A stretch of 64,000 bases of DNA from Limnobacter parvus (GTDB lineage Bacteria; Pseudomonadota; Gammaproteobacteria; Burkholderiales; Burkholderiaceae_B), in assembly GCF_024623725.1 (NCBI RefSeq), contig NZ_JANKHG010000027.1, forward strand, positions 1-64,000. The letters run 5' to 3'. This document shows positions 34,974 to 44,464 of this stretch, in pieces; position 1 is the first letter of the stretch, and every line of letters starts with the position of its first letter. The position numbers and the translations under genes were made by a program. The notes below the pieces were generated by a model. That model was not told where the DNA came from, made no database searches, and saw nothing but the letters and a program-made list of their open reading frames with translations.

Positions 34974-35860
34974 TGGCCAAAGGCATCATCTTCAATCGCA
35001 TGCTCGCCATTGGCGTGGGTTTGATTGGTGGATCAATCTGTTTGGCAGCCAAGAAAAGAGGCCTGGTGGGGCATGTGCTGGGTTATTCCCGCAAACTGGA
35101 AACTTCTCACGAAGCGTTGAAGCTTGGGATTGTTGATGAATGCATCGCAGGCCCGGGCGACTCGAATGTGCGCAACGTTGATGTGGTTGTGCTGTCCATT
35201 CCCGTGCGTCAGTACAAGCAGGTGCTAACGCAATTCCTTCCCTCCTTGCCACCCAATTGTCTGATTTTCGATGCTGGCAGCACCAAGTCGGATGTGGCTG
35301 TGATGCTGAACGAGCTTGAGCAACAATTCCCGGGGCTAAAATCCAGGTTTGTGTTGGCCCATCCAATTGCGGGTGGTGAATCGCATGGTCCTGGAGCGGC
35401 TGTGGCCAACTTGTTCGAAGGCAAAAATTGCGTGCTGTGCCCGCTGGAACAAACCAGCGCCAGTGGCTTAAAGAAAGTAGAAAATTTCTGGTTGGGCATT
35501 GGTGCCAAGTTGAGCACCATGAACGCGATGGATCACGATGAAATGTTTGGCGCTGTCAGCCACCTGCCGCATTTGTTGGCTTTCTCCTATGTATCCAGCG
35601 TGTTGGGGCATCCCAAGGGCGCTGAGTTCATGAAAGAGGGCGGAGCCGGGTACCGTGATTTCACACGCATCGCCGCCAGCTCGCCTGAAATGTGGGCTGA
35701 TATTTTCCAGAACAACAGTGCGGCCTTGTTAAGCATGTTGGGCATGTTTGAAGCCAATATTGCAAGCCTGCGCTCAGCCATCGAAAGCGATGACCGGGCC
35801 ACGCTCGAACGAATTTTGGCGCAAGCCTCAGGCTACCGTAGCAACTGGAAACACAACTGA
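34973..35860 (+). CDS. tyrA: Prephenate dehydrogenase (TyrA)
   Basis: A 295-residue dehydrogenase with an N-terminal NAD(P)-binding loop GVGLIGGSICLAAK. The substrate-binding stretches are HPIAGGESHGPGAA and SHLPHLLAFSYV. There is no chorismate mutase or ACT domain, as usual for this operon. It makes 4-hydroxyphenylpyruvate (or tyrosine from arogenate). The start codon is shared with the hisC stop. A gap of about 60 bases leads to aroA. Confidence 0.95.
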   Translation: MAKGIIFNRMLAIGVGLIGGSICLAAKKRGLVGHVLGYSRKLETSHEALKLGIVDECIAGPGDSNVRNVDVVVLSIPVRQYKQVLTQFLPSLPPNCLIFDAGSTKSDVAVMLNELEQQFPGLKSRFVLAHPIAGGESHGPGAAVANLFEGKNCVLCPLEQTSASGLKKVENFWLGIGAKLSTMNAMDHDEMFGAVSHLPHLLAFSYVSSVLGHPKGAEFMKEGGAGYRDFTRIAASSPEMWADIFQNNSAALLSMLGMFEANIASLRSAIESDDRATLERILAQASGYRSNWKHN

Positions 35861-35918
35861 TTATTGCCCGGGGTTTTTTCGGACACCAGGCGGATACATT
35901 GAGCGGATACATATTGTT

Positions 35919-37262
35919 ATGTCAGATTTGAACTTGATTGAATTCCACGCCAGCAGCACCGAACACATGTCGGGTTCGGCACGCGTACCAGGCGACAAAT
36001 CAATTTCCCATCGATCCATCATGATGGGTTCGATTGCCGAAGGCACCACCGAGGTGGAGGGTTTTCTTGAGGGTGAAGATGCGCTTGCCACCATGAACGC
36101 ATTCCGGGCCTTGGGGGTGAACATTGAAGGCCCTGACCACGGCAAAGTAAAAGTACATGGCGTGGGCATGCACGGCCTGAAAGCGCCTAGGGAAGTGCTC
36201 GATTGCGGCAACTCCGGAACATCAATGCGATTGATGTCGGGTTTGTTGGCTGGTCAAGACTTTGACTGCATGCTGACCGGCGATTCAAGCTTGGGCAAGC
36301 GCCCAATGAAGCGTGTCATCGACCCGCTGGTGCTGATGGGCGCCCGAATTGAAGCGCAGGAGGGTGGTCGACCACCCCTGCACATTCATGGTCGCACCAC
36401 CTTGAAGGCAATTGATTATGTGTTGCCCATGGCCTCTGCCCAAGTGAAGTCATGTGTACTGCTGGCCGGCTTGTATGCCGACGGAACCACCACAGTGACC
36501 GAGCCTGCTGTAACCCGTGACCACACCGAACGCATGTTGCGCGGATTCGGCGTGGAGGTAACAACCCAGGGTTCCAAAGCCAGTGTGAAAGGCGGCCAAA
36601 CCTTGAAGGCCACAAAAATTGATGTGCCTTCAGATATTTCATCTGCTGCGTTTTTCATGGTGGCTGCATCTATCGCGCCGAAAGCCGACGTTACTTTGAA
36701 GCATGTGGGCCTGAACCCCACGCGCACAGGGGTTATCGACATTTTGAAGTTGATGGGCGCTGACATTGAATTGAGTAACCACGCAGAAGTGGGCGGCGAA
36801 CCAGTGGCCGATGTGCGAATTCGAAGTGCAGCCTTGAAAGGCATTGAAATTCCAGAGCACTTAGTTCCTTTGGCCATCGACGAGTTTCCAGTTTTGTTTG
36901 TGGCTGCTGCCAATGCCACGGGACGCACGGTACTTACCGGCGCAGAAGAATTGCGTGTGAAAGAATCAGATCGAATTGCGGTGATGGCGCATGGCCTTCA
37001 AAAGTGCGGCATTGATGCCGAACCCACTGAAGACGGAATGATCATTCAAGGCCTGGGCCACATGGAAGGTCTGCGTTACAAAGCCACCAGCATTGAATCG
37101 CAGGGTGACCACCGTATTGCAATGTCATTCAGTGTGGCGGCAATTCGTGCTGAGGGCACAATGGTTATTCATGGTGCGCAAACCGTAGACACCTCATTTC
37201 CAGGTTTCGTGACTTTGGCCAATTCCTTGGGTATGCACGTTCAGTCAGTGCGAAAAGGTTAA
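35919..37262 (+). CDS. aroA: 5-enolpyruvylshikimate-3-phosphate synthase
   Basis: A 447-residue EPSP synthase. It has the PGDKSISHRS motif near the start, LDCGNSGTSMRLMSG, and RVKESDR toward the C-terminus. It transfers enolpyruvate to shikimate 3-phosphate in the shikimate pathway. The open frame extends far upstream into tyrA, but ATG 35919 matches the family start. The Shine-Dalgarno is weak, so re-initiation from tyrA is likely. The next gene, cmk, starts four bases after its stop. Confidence 0.97.
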   Translation: MSDLNLIEFHASSTEHMSGSARVPGDKSISHRSIMMGSIAEGTTEVEGFLEGEDALATMNAFRALGVNIEGPDHGKVKVHGVGMHGLKAPREVLDCGNSGTSMRLMSGLLAGQDFDCMLTGDSSLGKRPMKRVIDPLVLMGARIEAQEGGRPPLHIHGRTTLKAIDYVLPMASAQVKSCVLLAGLYADGTTTVTEPAVTRDHTERMLRGFGVEVTTQGSKASVKGGQTLKATKIDVPSDISSAAFFMVAASIAPKADVTLKHVGLNPTRTGVIDILKLMGADIELSNHAEVGGEPVADVRIRSAALKGIEIPEHLVPLAIDEFPVLFVAAANATGRTVLTGAEELRVKESDRIAVMAHGLQKCGIDAEPTEDGMIIQGLGHMEGLRYKATSIESQGDHRIAMSFSVAAIRAEGTMVIHGAQTVDTSFPGFVTLANSLGMHVQSVRKG

Positions 37263-37266
37263 TGCA

Positions 37267-37941
37267 ATGAATAACTCAGACTGCCCGGTCATTGCCATTG
37301 ATGGCCCCACTGCGTCTGGCAAAGGCACTGTGGCGGCGTTGGTGGCAGCCAATTTGGGTTATCAATACCTGGACAGCGGTGCCATTTATCGCGTCTTGGC
37401 GGTGGCTGTTGCCAAGCTCGGCTTAAATCCAGAAATCCCTGCTAATTTGTTGCAAATCATTGCAATGGCCGCGAATTTGCCGGTGCAGTTTCAAGCCGAC
37501 CAAGTATTGCTGGGCGGGGAAGATGTGTCCGATGCCATACGCACCGAAGTGGCTGGCGTTATGGCGTCCCGGCTTGCTGTGGTGCCCGAAGTTCGAAACG
37601 GCTTGCTCCAACGGCAACGTGATTTCCGGCAAATGCCAGGTTTGGTGGCCGATGGGCGTGATATGGGTTCGGTTGTTTTTCCTGATTCAGTCCTAAAAGT
37701 GTTTTTAACGGCCAGTGCGCAAGTGCGCGCGGAGCGCCGCGTGAAACAAATCGAGGCGCGTGGGCAGAAGGCTGATTTCCAAATTATTTACAACGACCTG
37801 GTGGCGCGTGACAAACGCGACTCTGAGCGAGCAGTGGCCCCACTGAAACCCTGCGACGACGCCTTGGTGCTTGACTGTTCAAACATGCCGATCGATCAGG
37901 TGGTGGCAACCATTCAAAACTGGGCACGAGAACGCATTTAA
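37267..37941 (+). CDS. cmk: Cytidylate kinase
   Basis: A 224-residue P-loop kinase. The motif IDGPTASGKGTVAA binds ATP, and YLDSGAIYRV and VADGRDMGSVVFP are typical Cmk segments. It phosphorylates CMP and dCMP to diphosphates. It sits in the conserved aroA-cmk-rpsA order, with the rpsA promoter starting directly after its stop. Confidence 0.96.
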   Translation: MNNSDCPVIAIDGPTASGKGTVAALVAANLGYQYLDSGAIYRVLAVAVAKLGLNPEIPANLLQIIAMAANLPVQFQADQVLLGGEDVSDAIRTEVAGVMASRLAVVPEVRNGLLQRQRDFRQMPGLVADGRDMGSVVFPDSVLKVFLTASAQVRAERRVKQIEARGQKADFQIIYNDLVARDKRDSERAVAPLKPCDDALVLDCSNMPIDQVVATIQNWARERI

Positions 37942-37945
37942 ACGC

Positions 37946-37974
37946 TTGATCAGCAAAGGCTTTCTTGTTACACT
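37946..37974 (+). promoter_or_regulatory. Promoter of rpsA with a long structured leader
   Basis: TTGATC and TACACT are separated by exactly 17 bases. The resulting leader of about 115 bases contains the hairpin GCTAACCTG-TTG-CAGGTTGGC and no clear Shine-Dalgarno before the ATG at 38098. This fits known rpsA translation, where S1 binds and autoregulates its own messenger. Confidence 0.55.
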
Positions 37975-38097
37975 TTCATCCCTCGTTTGGCTAACCTGTT
38001 GCAGGTTGGCTTCGGGAATGCCGCATTGACCAATCCCGGTAAATGCGTTTTTGAACTCCGCCTTGCTTCCCGCAGTGGCGTGTTAAATCTCAAATTT

Positions 38098-39801
38098 ATG
38101 ACCACAACTGAAATTACCCAAGCCCCAGATAGCTTTGCAGCTATGTTTGAAGAAAGCCTGAATCGCAAAGAAATGCGTACAGGCGAAGTGATCACAGCCG
38201 AAGTTGTTCGTGTTGATTACAACTACGTAGTTGTGAATGCCGGGCTGAAATCTGAAAGCTACATTCCCCTCGAAGAATTTAAAGACGACCACGGCAATAT
38301 TGAAGTCAACGATGGTGACTTTATTTCCGTGGCCATCGAAGCCCTGGAAAACGGCTACGGCGAAACGCTGCTGTCCCGCGACAAGGCCAAGCGCCTGTCT
38401 GCATGGCTCAGCCTTGAGCAAGCGCTGGAATCTGGCGAGCTGGTTACAGGTACCATTACCGGCAAGGTGAAGGGTGGCTTGACAGTAATGGTCAACAGCA
38501 TCCGCGCTTTCCTGCCAGGTTCACTGGTAGATGTGCGCCCTGTAAAAGACACCACCCCATTCGAAGGCAAGACCCTCGAATTCAAGGTGATTAAGCTTGA
38601 TCGCAAGCGCAACAACGTGGTGTTGTCACGCCGTGCAGTGGTTGAAGCCACCATGGGTGAAGAGCGCGACAAGTTGCTGTCCAACCTGCAGGAAGGTTCT
38701 GTGGTCAAGGGCATTGTCAAGAATATTACCGACTACGGCGCGTTCGTGGATCTGGGTGGTATCGACGGCTTGCTGCACATCACCGACCTGGCATGGCGCC
38801 GTGTACGTCACCCGTCAGAAGTGCTGACAGTTGGCGAAGAAATCGAAGCAAAAGTATTGAAGTTCGATCAGGAAAAGAACCGCGTGTCCTTGGGTGTGAA
38901 GCAGCTTGGCGAAGACCCATGGGTCGGTTTGTCACGTCGCTACCCTGCTGACACACGTTTGTTCGGAAAGGTTACCAACATCACTGATTACGGCGCATTT
39001 GTTGAAGTTGAGCAGGGCATCGAAGGTTTGGTACACGTGTCTGAAATGGACTGGACCAACAAGAACGTAGACCCCAAGAAAGTGGTTACTTTGGGCGATG
39101 AAGTTGAAGTCATGGTTCTGGAAATCGACGAAGAACGTCGTCGTATCAGCCTGGGCATGAAGCAATGTGCAGCCAACCCTTGGGAAGAGTTCTCTACCAG
39201 CTTCAAGAAAGGCGACAAAGTGTCTGGCGCAATCAAGTCGATCACTGACTTCGGCGTGTTCATCGGCTTGCCCGGTGGAATCGACGGTCTGGTGCACTTG
39301 TCTGACCTGTCCTGGAACGAAACCGGTGAAGAAGCCGTGCGCCGTTTCAAGAAAGGCGACGAAGTTGAAGCCTTGGTATTGGCCATCGACACAGAACGCG
39401 AGCGCATCAGCTTGGGCATCAAGCAGTTGTCTGGCGATCCATTCACCGTATTTGCATCGACCAATGACCGTGGCAGCATGATCAATGGCACCGTAAAATC
39501 GGTGGATGCCAAAGGCGTCGTAGTTGATCTGGGTGACGACATCGAAGGCTACCTGCGTGCTTCCGAAATCTCCAACGACCGTGTTGAAGATGCTCGCAAC
39601 GCATACAAGGAAGGTGATGCCGTAACAGCCATGGTAATTAACGTGGACCGCAAGGCCCGTTCAATTGCTTTGTCCATCAAGGCCAAAGACCAGGTTGACA
39701 CAGACGAAGCCATGAAGAAGATCTCTGAAGAAAGCGCAGGCTCTGCTGGTACCACCAGCCTGGGCGCACTGCTGAAAGCAAAGCTGGGTAACAACCAGTA
39801 A
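38098..39801 (+). CDS. rpsA: 30S ribosomal protein S1
   Basis: A 567-residue protein with six S1/OB-fold repeats. The later repeats show the characteristic [22 protein letters not shown] and [23 protein letters not shown] patterns, with the first two repeats more divergent and ribosome-binding. S1 helps load structured or weakly primed mRNAs onto the 30S subunit. The ATG at 38098 starts [21 protein letters not shown], the family start. There is no Shine-Dalgarno, as expected for its autoregulated translation. Confidence 0.98.
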   Translation: MTTTEITQAPDSFAAMFEESLNRKEMRTGEVITAEVVRVDYNYVVVNAGLKSESYIPLEEFKDDHGNIEVNDGDFISVAIEALENGYGETLLSRDKAKRLSAWLSLEQALESGELVTGTITGKVKGGLTVMVNSIRAFLPGSLVDVRPVKDTTPFEGKTLEFKVIKLDRKRNNVVLSRRAVVEATMGEERDKLLSNLQEGSVVKGIVKNITDYGAFVDLGGIDGLLHITDLAWRRVRHPSEVLTVGEEIEAKVLKFDQEKNRVSLGVKQLGEDPWVGLSRRYPADTRLFGKVTNITDYGAFVEVEQGIEGLVHVSEMDWTNKNVDPKKVVTLGDEVEVMVLEIDEERRRISLGMKQCAANPWEEFSTSFKKGDKVSGAIKSITDFGVFIGLPGGIDGLVHLSDLSWNETGEEAVRRFKKGDEVEALVLAIDTERERISLGIKQLSGDPFTVFASTNDRGSMINGTVKSVDAKGVVVDLGDDIEGYLRASEISNDRVEDARNAYKEGDAVTAMVINVDRKARSIALSIKAKDQVDTDEAMKKISEESAGSAGTTSLGALLKAKLGNNQ

Positions 39802-39816
39802 TCTGTCTGTAGAAGT

Positions 39817-39850
39817 GGCGCTTCCCACCCGGGAAGCGCCTTTTTATTTT
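39817..39850 (+). terminator. Intrinsic terminator after rpsA
   Basis: GGCGCTTCCC pairs perfectly with GGGAAGCGCC across ACCC, followed by TTTTTATTTT. It lies seven bases before the ihfB start, so ihfB must be reached by read-through or its own signals. Confidence 0.92.
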
Positions 39851-39857
39851 AAGAACA

Positions 39858-40154
39858 ATGACAAAATCAGAACTCATCAATCAGCTGGTCAAGCGGTTTC
39901 CCAAGTTGCCAGTGCGCGACACGGATTTCGCTGTCAAAAGCATTCTCGACACCATGACACAAGCCTTGGCCGAAGGTCAGCGCATTGAGATTCGTGGGTT
40001 CGGCAGTTTTTCTCTGACCCGTCGCCCTCAGCGCGTGGGTCGCAATCCAAAATCTGGCGAACAGGTGGTTGTGCCTGAAAAGCGTGTGCCACACTTTAAG
40101 CCCGGCAAAGAGCTACGCGAGCGAGTTGATTTATACTCCAAGAAAGAGAGTTAA
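39858..40154 (+). CDS. ihfB: Integration host factor subunit beta
   Basis: A 98-residue DNABII protein. The DNA-intercalating arm shows [26 protein letters not shown], with the key proline. The N-terminal helices are typical of IHF-beta ([15 protein letters not shown]). With IHF-alpha it bends DNA sharply for transcription, replication and recombination. The start codon lies just after the rpsA terminator, the usual rpsA-ihfB order. Confidence 0.97.
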   Translation: MTKSELINQLVKRFPKLPVRDTDFAVKSILDTMTQALAEGQRIEIRGFGSFSLTRRPQRVGRNPKSGEQVVVPEKRVPHFKPGKELRERVDLYSKKES

Positions 40155-40235
40155 ATCGATAGTTCTTCGGTGAAGCCTGAGTCATCACGCCGATGAATGA
40201 ATCGGTGTCGATCCAACTACAAACAGGGGACCACC

Positions 40236-40577
40236 TTGAAAATACTTGCCTGGGTAGTGCGAATCGCACTTTTCCTTGTTGTTCTCACCTTCTCCCTTAG
40301 AAACACCGACTTGGTCACCGTGAAGTGGTTGCCTGGCCTTGAGGTTCAAACTCAGCTAGTGGTTGCTTTGCTTGTGTCGCTTTTGATTGGCGCGGTATTC
40401 GCATGGATTTCTTTGTTGCCCTCGTGGTTGAAAGCCAAGCGCATTGCATCTGTTGCCTCGAAGAACGTGGAGCGCCTTGAACGTGAGTTGTCGCAGATGA
40501 AATCACAAGGTGCCGGTGTGGTGGTGGTTGAAGAGCCAGTACCTGCGCTACCCATAGGCCCAAGCCATGGAATTTGA
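40236..40577 (+). CDS. lapA: LapA family inner-membrane protein (DUF1049)
   Basis: The TTG at 40236 has AGGGGA at good spacing and yields a normal 113-residue LapA; an upstream ATG lacks a signal. Two membrane helices (about residues 3-20 and 40-65) flank the conserved LRNTDLVTVKWLPG. A coiled segment follows. LapA assists LapB in controlling LpxC turnover and lipopolysaccharide assembly. It overlaps the lapB start by 11 bases. Confidence 0.9.
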   Translation: MKILAWVVRIALFLVVLTFSLRNTDLVTVKWLPGLEVQTQLVVALLVSLLIGAVFAWISLLPSWLKAKRIASVASKNVERLERELSQMKSQGAGVVVVEEPVPALPIGPSHGI

Positions 40578-41775
40578 AACCTGGTGGTTGGTACTCATCC
40601 CACTAATTTTCAGTTTGGGGTGGATGGCAGCTCGCCTGGAAAAGCGGTCGGATGCATCAGCACGCGGGCAGTTACCGGCATCTTATTTTAAAGGTGTGAA
40701 CTTCCTGCTCAGTGAGCAACCAGACAAGGCCATTGACGCTTTTCTGGAGGTCGCATCCATCGACACGCACACCGTCGAGTTGCACTTCGCCTTGGCCAAT
40801 TTGTTTCGCAAAAAGGGCGAGATAGACCGGGCAATCCGGGTTCACCAATTTTTGACCACACGAGATCAAATTACACCCGCGGATCGAGAAAAAGCCACTT
40901 ACGAATTGGGCGTGGACTTTTTGCGGGCCGGCATTCTTGATCGGGCCGAACAGGCGTTTCACAGCTTGTCCGGTTCGGCCATGAAAGCTGAGGCGTCACG
41001 TCAGTTGCTTGAATTGTATGAGCTTGAAAAAGCATGGGACAAGGCAATAGCACAAGCGCATGTGCTTCGCGAATTCGGAGCAAATGTGCCTGCTGGCGAC
41101 ATTGCTCACTTTTATTGTGAATTGGCGGCACAGTTTATTGATGAGGACAACCTGGTTAAAGCCAAGGCAGAATTGCAAAATGCCTTGTTGACCGATCCTC
41201 AGAATGTTCGCGCATCACTGCTGCTGGGCGACATCAATTTCACGCAGAACCAATACGAGGAAGCAATCGCCCAATGGCGCGCGGCTGAGCGTCAGAATCC
41301 TTGGTACCTGCCTTTGGTAGGGCCAAATATGTGGGCGGCGTATAAAAAGCTTGGCCGCGAAGAGGAAGGCATTAACGCGTTGCGTGAGTATTGTATTGCC
41401 TACCCGTCCATCGATTTGTTGCTGGTGCTTTCGCAGGCGGTGGAGGAAACAAAGGGGCCTTTGGCAGCATTTGAACTGCTGCGGGACCAGGTGCGTGCCC
41501 GCCCCAGCCTGTTGGGCCTGGACAAATTGCTGGAACACCAGCTGCGCGGGAAAATGGACGACGAGCGCGTGCAAGACTTGCGCCTGACCCGCGAGCTGAT
41601 TTCCAAGCATACCCAACGGTTGGAACGTTATCGCTGTCAGTCTTGCGGATTCCAGGCCAAGAAATTTTATTGGCAATGCCCCGGTTGCGCCAATTGGGAT
41701 TCAATTGTGCCTCGCCGTGCTGAAGAGCTCGATTTCTACCCGGTGCCTGCCAAAAAGGCAGTGCCAACCCACTAA
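40567..41775 (+). CDS. lapB: Lipopolysaccharide assembly protein LapB (YciM)
   Basis: A 402-residue protein. One N-terminal membrane helix (about 5-22) anchors it, followed by the signature ASYFKGVNFLLSEQPDKAID. TPR repeats run to about residue 340. A C-terminal rubredoxin-like zinc site has CQSCGF and CPGCANW. LapB recruits FtsH to degrade LpxC and so limits lipid A synthesis. It is co-translated with lapA and followed by heptose genes, grouping LPS functions. Confidence 0.95.
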   Translation: MEFETWWLVLIPLIFSLGWMAARLEKRSDASARGQLPASYFKGVNFLLSEQPDKAIDAFLEVASIDTHTVELHFALANLFRKKGEIDRAIRVHQFLTTRDQITPADREKATYELGVDFLRAGILDRAEQAFHSLSGSAMKAEASRQLLELYELEKAWDKAIAQAHVLREFGANVPAGDIAHFYCELAAQFIDEDNLVKAKAELQNALLTDPQNVRASLLLGDINFTQNQYEEAIAQWRAAERQNPWYLPLVGPNMWAAYKKLGREEEGINALREYCIAYPSIDLLLVLSQAVEETKGPLAAFELLRDQVRARPSLLGLDKLLEHQLRGKMDDERVQDLRLTRELISKHTQRLERYRCQSCGFQAKKFYWQCPGCANWDSIVPRRAEELDFYPVPAKKAVPTH

Positions 41776-41788
41776 TACAGGCTAATCA

Positions 41789-42712
41789 ATGGTTGACAGG
41801 TCTCAATTCAAAGACGCGAAAATTCTGGTGGTAGGCGATGTAATGTTGGACCGCTACTGGTTTGGCGACGTAGAGCGTATTTCCCCCGAGGCACCAGTGC
41901 CTGTTGTGCTGGTGGGCACCAAAGATGAACGTTTGGGCGGTGCAGCCAATGTGGCCATTAACGCCAGTTCCCTGGGCGCGCAACTTTGCATGATGGGCGT
42001 GGTGGGCAATGATGAGCCAGGTCACACTGTGGAGGCCATGCTGAACAAAAGCGGTGTGCGTTCACGTTTGCTGAAAGACCCCAACTTCCCCACCACTGTT
42101 AAGCTTCGTGTAATAGCCCGACAGCAACAATTGGTACGGATCGATTTCGAAGAGCGTCCTTCGCCCGAACAACTGACCACCAAGCTGGAGTTGTTTGAGC
42201 AAGAATATGTCAATTACGATGTGGTGTTGTTTTCTGATTATGGCAAAGGCAGCCTGGAACATGTGGCAGAAATGATCGCCTTGTGCAGGAAGGCTGGCAA
42301 AACCACATTGGTTGACCCCAAGGGCGATGACTATGCGAAGTACGCCGGTGCATCGGTGTTGACACCGAATCGATCCGAGTTCAAGCAAGTCATGGGCAGT
42401 TGGAAAACAGAAGCTCAGTTGAATGAAAAAGCCCAAACCCTGCGGGAACGTCTGGATTTGGGGGCGTTGCTACTGACCCGTTCTGAAGAAGGGATGACCC
42501 TGTTCACCGCAAATGGCAGTTTTCATGTGTCGGCCCAAGCGCGCGAAGTATTCGATGTCTCTGGTGCGGGTGACACTGTGATCGCTACTTTGGCCTGTGC
42601 AATTGGCTCCGGAATGAGTTTGCCAGACAGCGTTGCGTTGGCGAACAGGGCCGGCGGCGTCGTGGTAGGCAAGTTGGGTACGGCCGTAATTTTGCCGGAA
42701 GAGCTCGACTGA
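41789..42712 (+). CDS. hldA: D-glycero-beta-D-manno-heptose-7-phosphate kinase (HldE domain 1 only)
   Basis: A 307-residue PfkB-family kinase corresponding to the N-terminal half of E. coli HldE/RfaE. It starts with KILVVGDVMLDRYWFG and has the ATP/catalytic motif VSGAGDTVIATLA. It phosphorylates heptose 7-phosphate to the 1,7-bisphosphate on the way to ADP-heptose. The nucleotidyltransferase half is absent, which is normal in many betaproteobacteria where HldC is separate. The next gene is hldD. Confidence 0.93.
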   Translation: MVDRSQFKDAKILVVGDVMLDRYWFGDVERISPEAPVPVVLVGTKDERLGGAANVAINASSLGAQLCMMGVVGNDEPGHTVEAMLNKSGVRSRLLKDPNFPTTVKLRVIARQQQLVRIDFEERPSPEQLTTKLELFEQEYVNYDVVLFSDYGKGSLEHVAEMIALCRKAGKTTLVDPKGDDYAKYAGASVLTPNRSEFKQVMGSWKTEAQLNEKAQTLRERLDLGALLLTRSEEGMTLFTANGSFHVSAQAREVFDVSGAGDTVIATLACAIGSGMSLPDSVALANRAGGVVVGKLGTAVILPEELD

Positions 42713-42736
42713 ACAATTGAAATTTAAGGACTCAGC

Positions 42737-43744
42737 ATGAAAGTGATTGTGACAGGTGCAGCTGGTTTGATTGGCAGCAATTTGGTGAAAGCGCTGAATG
42801 AACGGGGAATTACCGATGTGTTGGCCGTTGACAACCTGACCAAGGGCGACAAGTTCTTGAACCTGGTGGACTGTGAGATTTCTGATTACCTGGACAAAGC
42901 CGATTTTTTGGCTCGAGTAGAACGTGGCGAATTTGGCCGCTTCGATGCCATTTTCCATGAAGGCGCTTGTTCCGACACCATGGAACACAACGGCAACTAC
43001 ATGATGGCCAACAATTTCCGCTATACACAAACCCTTTTTGAGTGGGCGCAGCGCACGGGTACGCCGTTTTTGTATGCGTCTTCGGCCGCTGTGTATGGTG
43101 GCAGCACGGAATTCATTGAAAATCGCGATGTGGAAAAGCCGCTGAATGTGTACGGGTATTCCAAGTTCTTGTTCGATCAGGTACTGCGGCGTCACATGAA
43201 AGCCGGTTTGGATGCTCCAGTGTTTGGATTTCGCTATTTCAACGTGTATGGCGACCGCGAGCAGCACAAGGGCAGAATGGCGTCAGTGGCCTTCCACAAT
43301 TTCAACCAGTTTCGCGAAGGCGGCTCGGTGAAGCTGTTTGGGCCTTATGGTGGCTATGAAGCAGGTTGTCAGCAGCGCGATTTCGTGTCGATCGAAGACG
43401 TGGTTAAAGTAAATATGTTCTTTTTTGAGCAGGCTACTTCGGCGCCCTCTGGCGTTTATAACTTGGGTACGGGGCGGGCGCAAACGTTTAATGATGTCGC
43501 CTTGACCACCTTGAACACTTTGCGTGAAAGCCAGGGCAGCGCGCCGCTCAGCCTGCAAGATGCAGTGCAAGGCGGCTTTATTGAGTACATCGAGTTCCCG
43601 GATGCGTTGAAAGGCAAGTACCAAAGTTACACGCAGGCTGATTTGAACAATCTGCGAGCAGCGGGGTACAAAGAAAGTTTTTTCAGCGTAGAAGAAGGTG
43701 TCGCGAGGTATGTCGGCCGTTTGATCAAAAAATATCAAAAATAA
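42737..43744 (+). CDS. hldD: ADP-L-glycero-D-manno-heptose 6-epimerase
   Basis: A 335-residue extended SDR. The NADP-binding loop is [16 protein letters not shown]. The catalytic residues are in SSAAVYGG and [10 protein letters not shown]. It converts the D,D to the L,D form of ADP-heptose for the LPS inner core. AAGGA precedes the ATG at good spacing. It ends the LPS block; a folded RNA and terminator follow. Confidence 0.95.
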   Translation: MKVIVTGAAGLIGSNLVKALNERGITDVLAVDNLTKGDKFLNLVDCEISDYLDKADFLARVERGEFGRFDAIFHEGACSDTMEHNGNYMMANNFRYTQTLFEWAQRTGTPFLYASSAAVYGGSTEFIENRDVEKPLNVYGYSKFLFDQVLRRHMKAGLDAPVFGFRYFNVYGDREQHKGRMASVAFHNFNQFREGGSVKLFGPYGGYEAGCQQRDFVSIEDVVKVNMFFFEQATSAPSGVYNLGTGRAQTFNDVALTTLNTLRESQGSAPLSLQDAVQGGFIEYIEFPDALKGKYQSYTQADLNNLRAAGYKESFFSVEEGVARYVGRLIKKYQK

Positions 43745-43774
43745 TGAAACTAATTGATGGGAGTTGTCACTTAT

Positions 43775-43960
43775 TAATGTTGGTTGATTCGGCTACTTGA
43801 ACCGAGTCGCCCTGAATGGTGGGGTTCCCCCACGTTTTAAGGGTAGGCCAACTGCTTGTGGACTCGCATACTCACCTCTAGGGGCGAGCTTTGCGACCAA
43901 GCAAGTGTCTCTGTCTCCTCAAGCCCTGTTAAGCCCGCTTCTATAAGCGGGCTTTTTTTT
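43775..43960 (+). ncRNA. Candidate structured small RNA or 3'-derived RNA
   Basis: After the hldD stop the sequence can fold into two nested domains. Domain 1 is closed by GTTGGTT (43779) with GGCCAAC (43846). Inside are GATTCGG / CCGAGTC and CCCT / AGGG with GTGGGG-TTC-CCCCAC. Domain 2 pairs TGCTTG (43853) with CAAGCA (43898), enclosing CTCGC / GCGAG. A perfect intrinsic terminator closes it. No frame of note lies inside, and the next gene is on the other strand, so it is not a leader of a downstream gene. I see no SRP, RNase P or 6S signature. It could be an independent RNA or the 3' end of the hldD message. Confidence 0.5.
43931..43960 (+). terminator. Intrinsic terminator ending the structured RNA / hldD transcript
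   Basis: AAGCCCGCTT pairs perfectly with AAGCGGGCTT across CTAT and is followed by a run of eight T residues. It works only on the plus strand; no T run follows on the other. Confidence 0.92.
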
Positions 43961-43972
43961 GGCAATTGATTT

Positions 43973-44326
43973 TTAACTCACCATGCCCGAAAAATACCAC
44001 TGGAACACCATGGCCAGCGTGGCCATGAGGCCGGTCATGGCGAAAGCCAGTGAAAGGGCCACGGACACCACCACTGCGCCCGTGGTTTGTTTTGTGTCCG
44101 CAGGATATTCTGGATTCAGCATGGCATTGAATTGCTCGTCTTTCATCAAACCAAATCGCATGGTGTCCACCCACCCTGCGAACGCAGAGACTGGAAAAGT
44201 CAGCATGTAAAACCAGAAGCGCTTTTTGCCAGCATAGATCCAGTGGCCACCAATGGCGCCAGTGATCAGCGCCAGCCAGCAGAAAAAAAGCTTGGATTTG
44301 AAGGGTTCTTGCGGTGATGCATTCAT
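43973..44326 (-). CDS. TM2 domain membrane protein
   Basis: A 117-residue protein. The N-terminal hairpin of two membrane helices includes [24 protein letters not shown], the TM2 domain signature (Gly-Gly-His plus a Tyr/Gly turn). A third helix (about residues 83-110) is near the C-terminus. The biochemical function of bacterial TM2 proteins is not established. It is convergent with hldD and its RNA, and divergent from rpsP. Confidence 0.8.
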   Translation of the reverse strand: MNASPQEPFKSKLFFCWLALITGAIGGHWIYAGKKRFWFYMLTFPVSAFAGWVDTMRFGLMKDEQFNAMLNPEYPADTKQTTGAVVVSVALSLAFAMTGLMATLAMVFQWYFSGMVS

Positions 44327-44341
44327 TTTTTAAAACACTGC

Positions 44342-44370
44342 TTGTTAGATTGGGTTACGCTGGCTATAAT
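44342..44370 (+). promoter_or_regulatory. Sigma70 promoter of the rpsP operon
   Basis: TTGTTA and a perfect TATAAT are separated by 17 bases. The start point should be near 44377, giving a leader of about 88 bases before rpsP. Confidence 0.8.
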
Positions 44371-44381
44371 AGCGGGTTATC

Positions 44382-44402
44382 GGATTTCGTGTGTCGAAAT
44401 CC
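44382..44402 (+). promoter_or_regulatory. Leader hairpin upstream of rpsP
   Basis: GGATTTCG pairs perfectly with CGAAATCC around TGTGT close to the 5' end of the rpsP transcript. It may stabilise the message; no T run follows, so it is not a terminator. Confidence 0.45.
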
Positions 44403-44464
44403 CAATGATTCATTCGTTTGCAGTAGTGAAATCAAGCTGCAGCACTAATTTGAAAGAGGAAATT

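Noticed and set aside
41789-42712. hldA looks like a truncated HldE without the nucleotidyltransferase half
   Set aside because: Separate kinase (HldA) and nucleotidyltransferase (HldC) proteins are normal in betaproteobacteria; start and stop are intact.
43775-43930. 6S RNA, SRP RNA or RNase P RNA
   Set aside because: The fold is two compact domains rather than a long rod, and the conserved GGAAGGAAGCAGC (SRP) and RNase P core sequences are absent.
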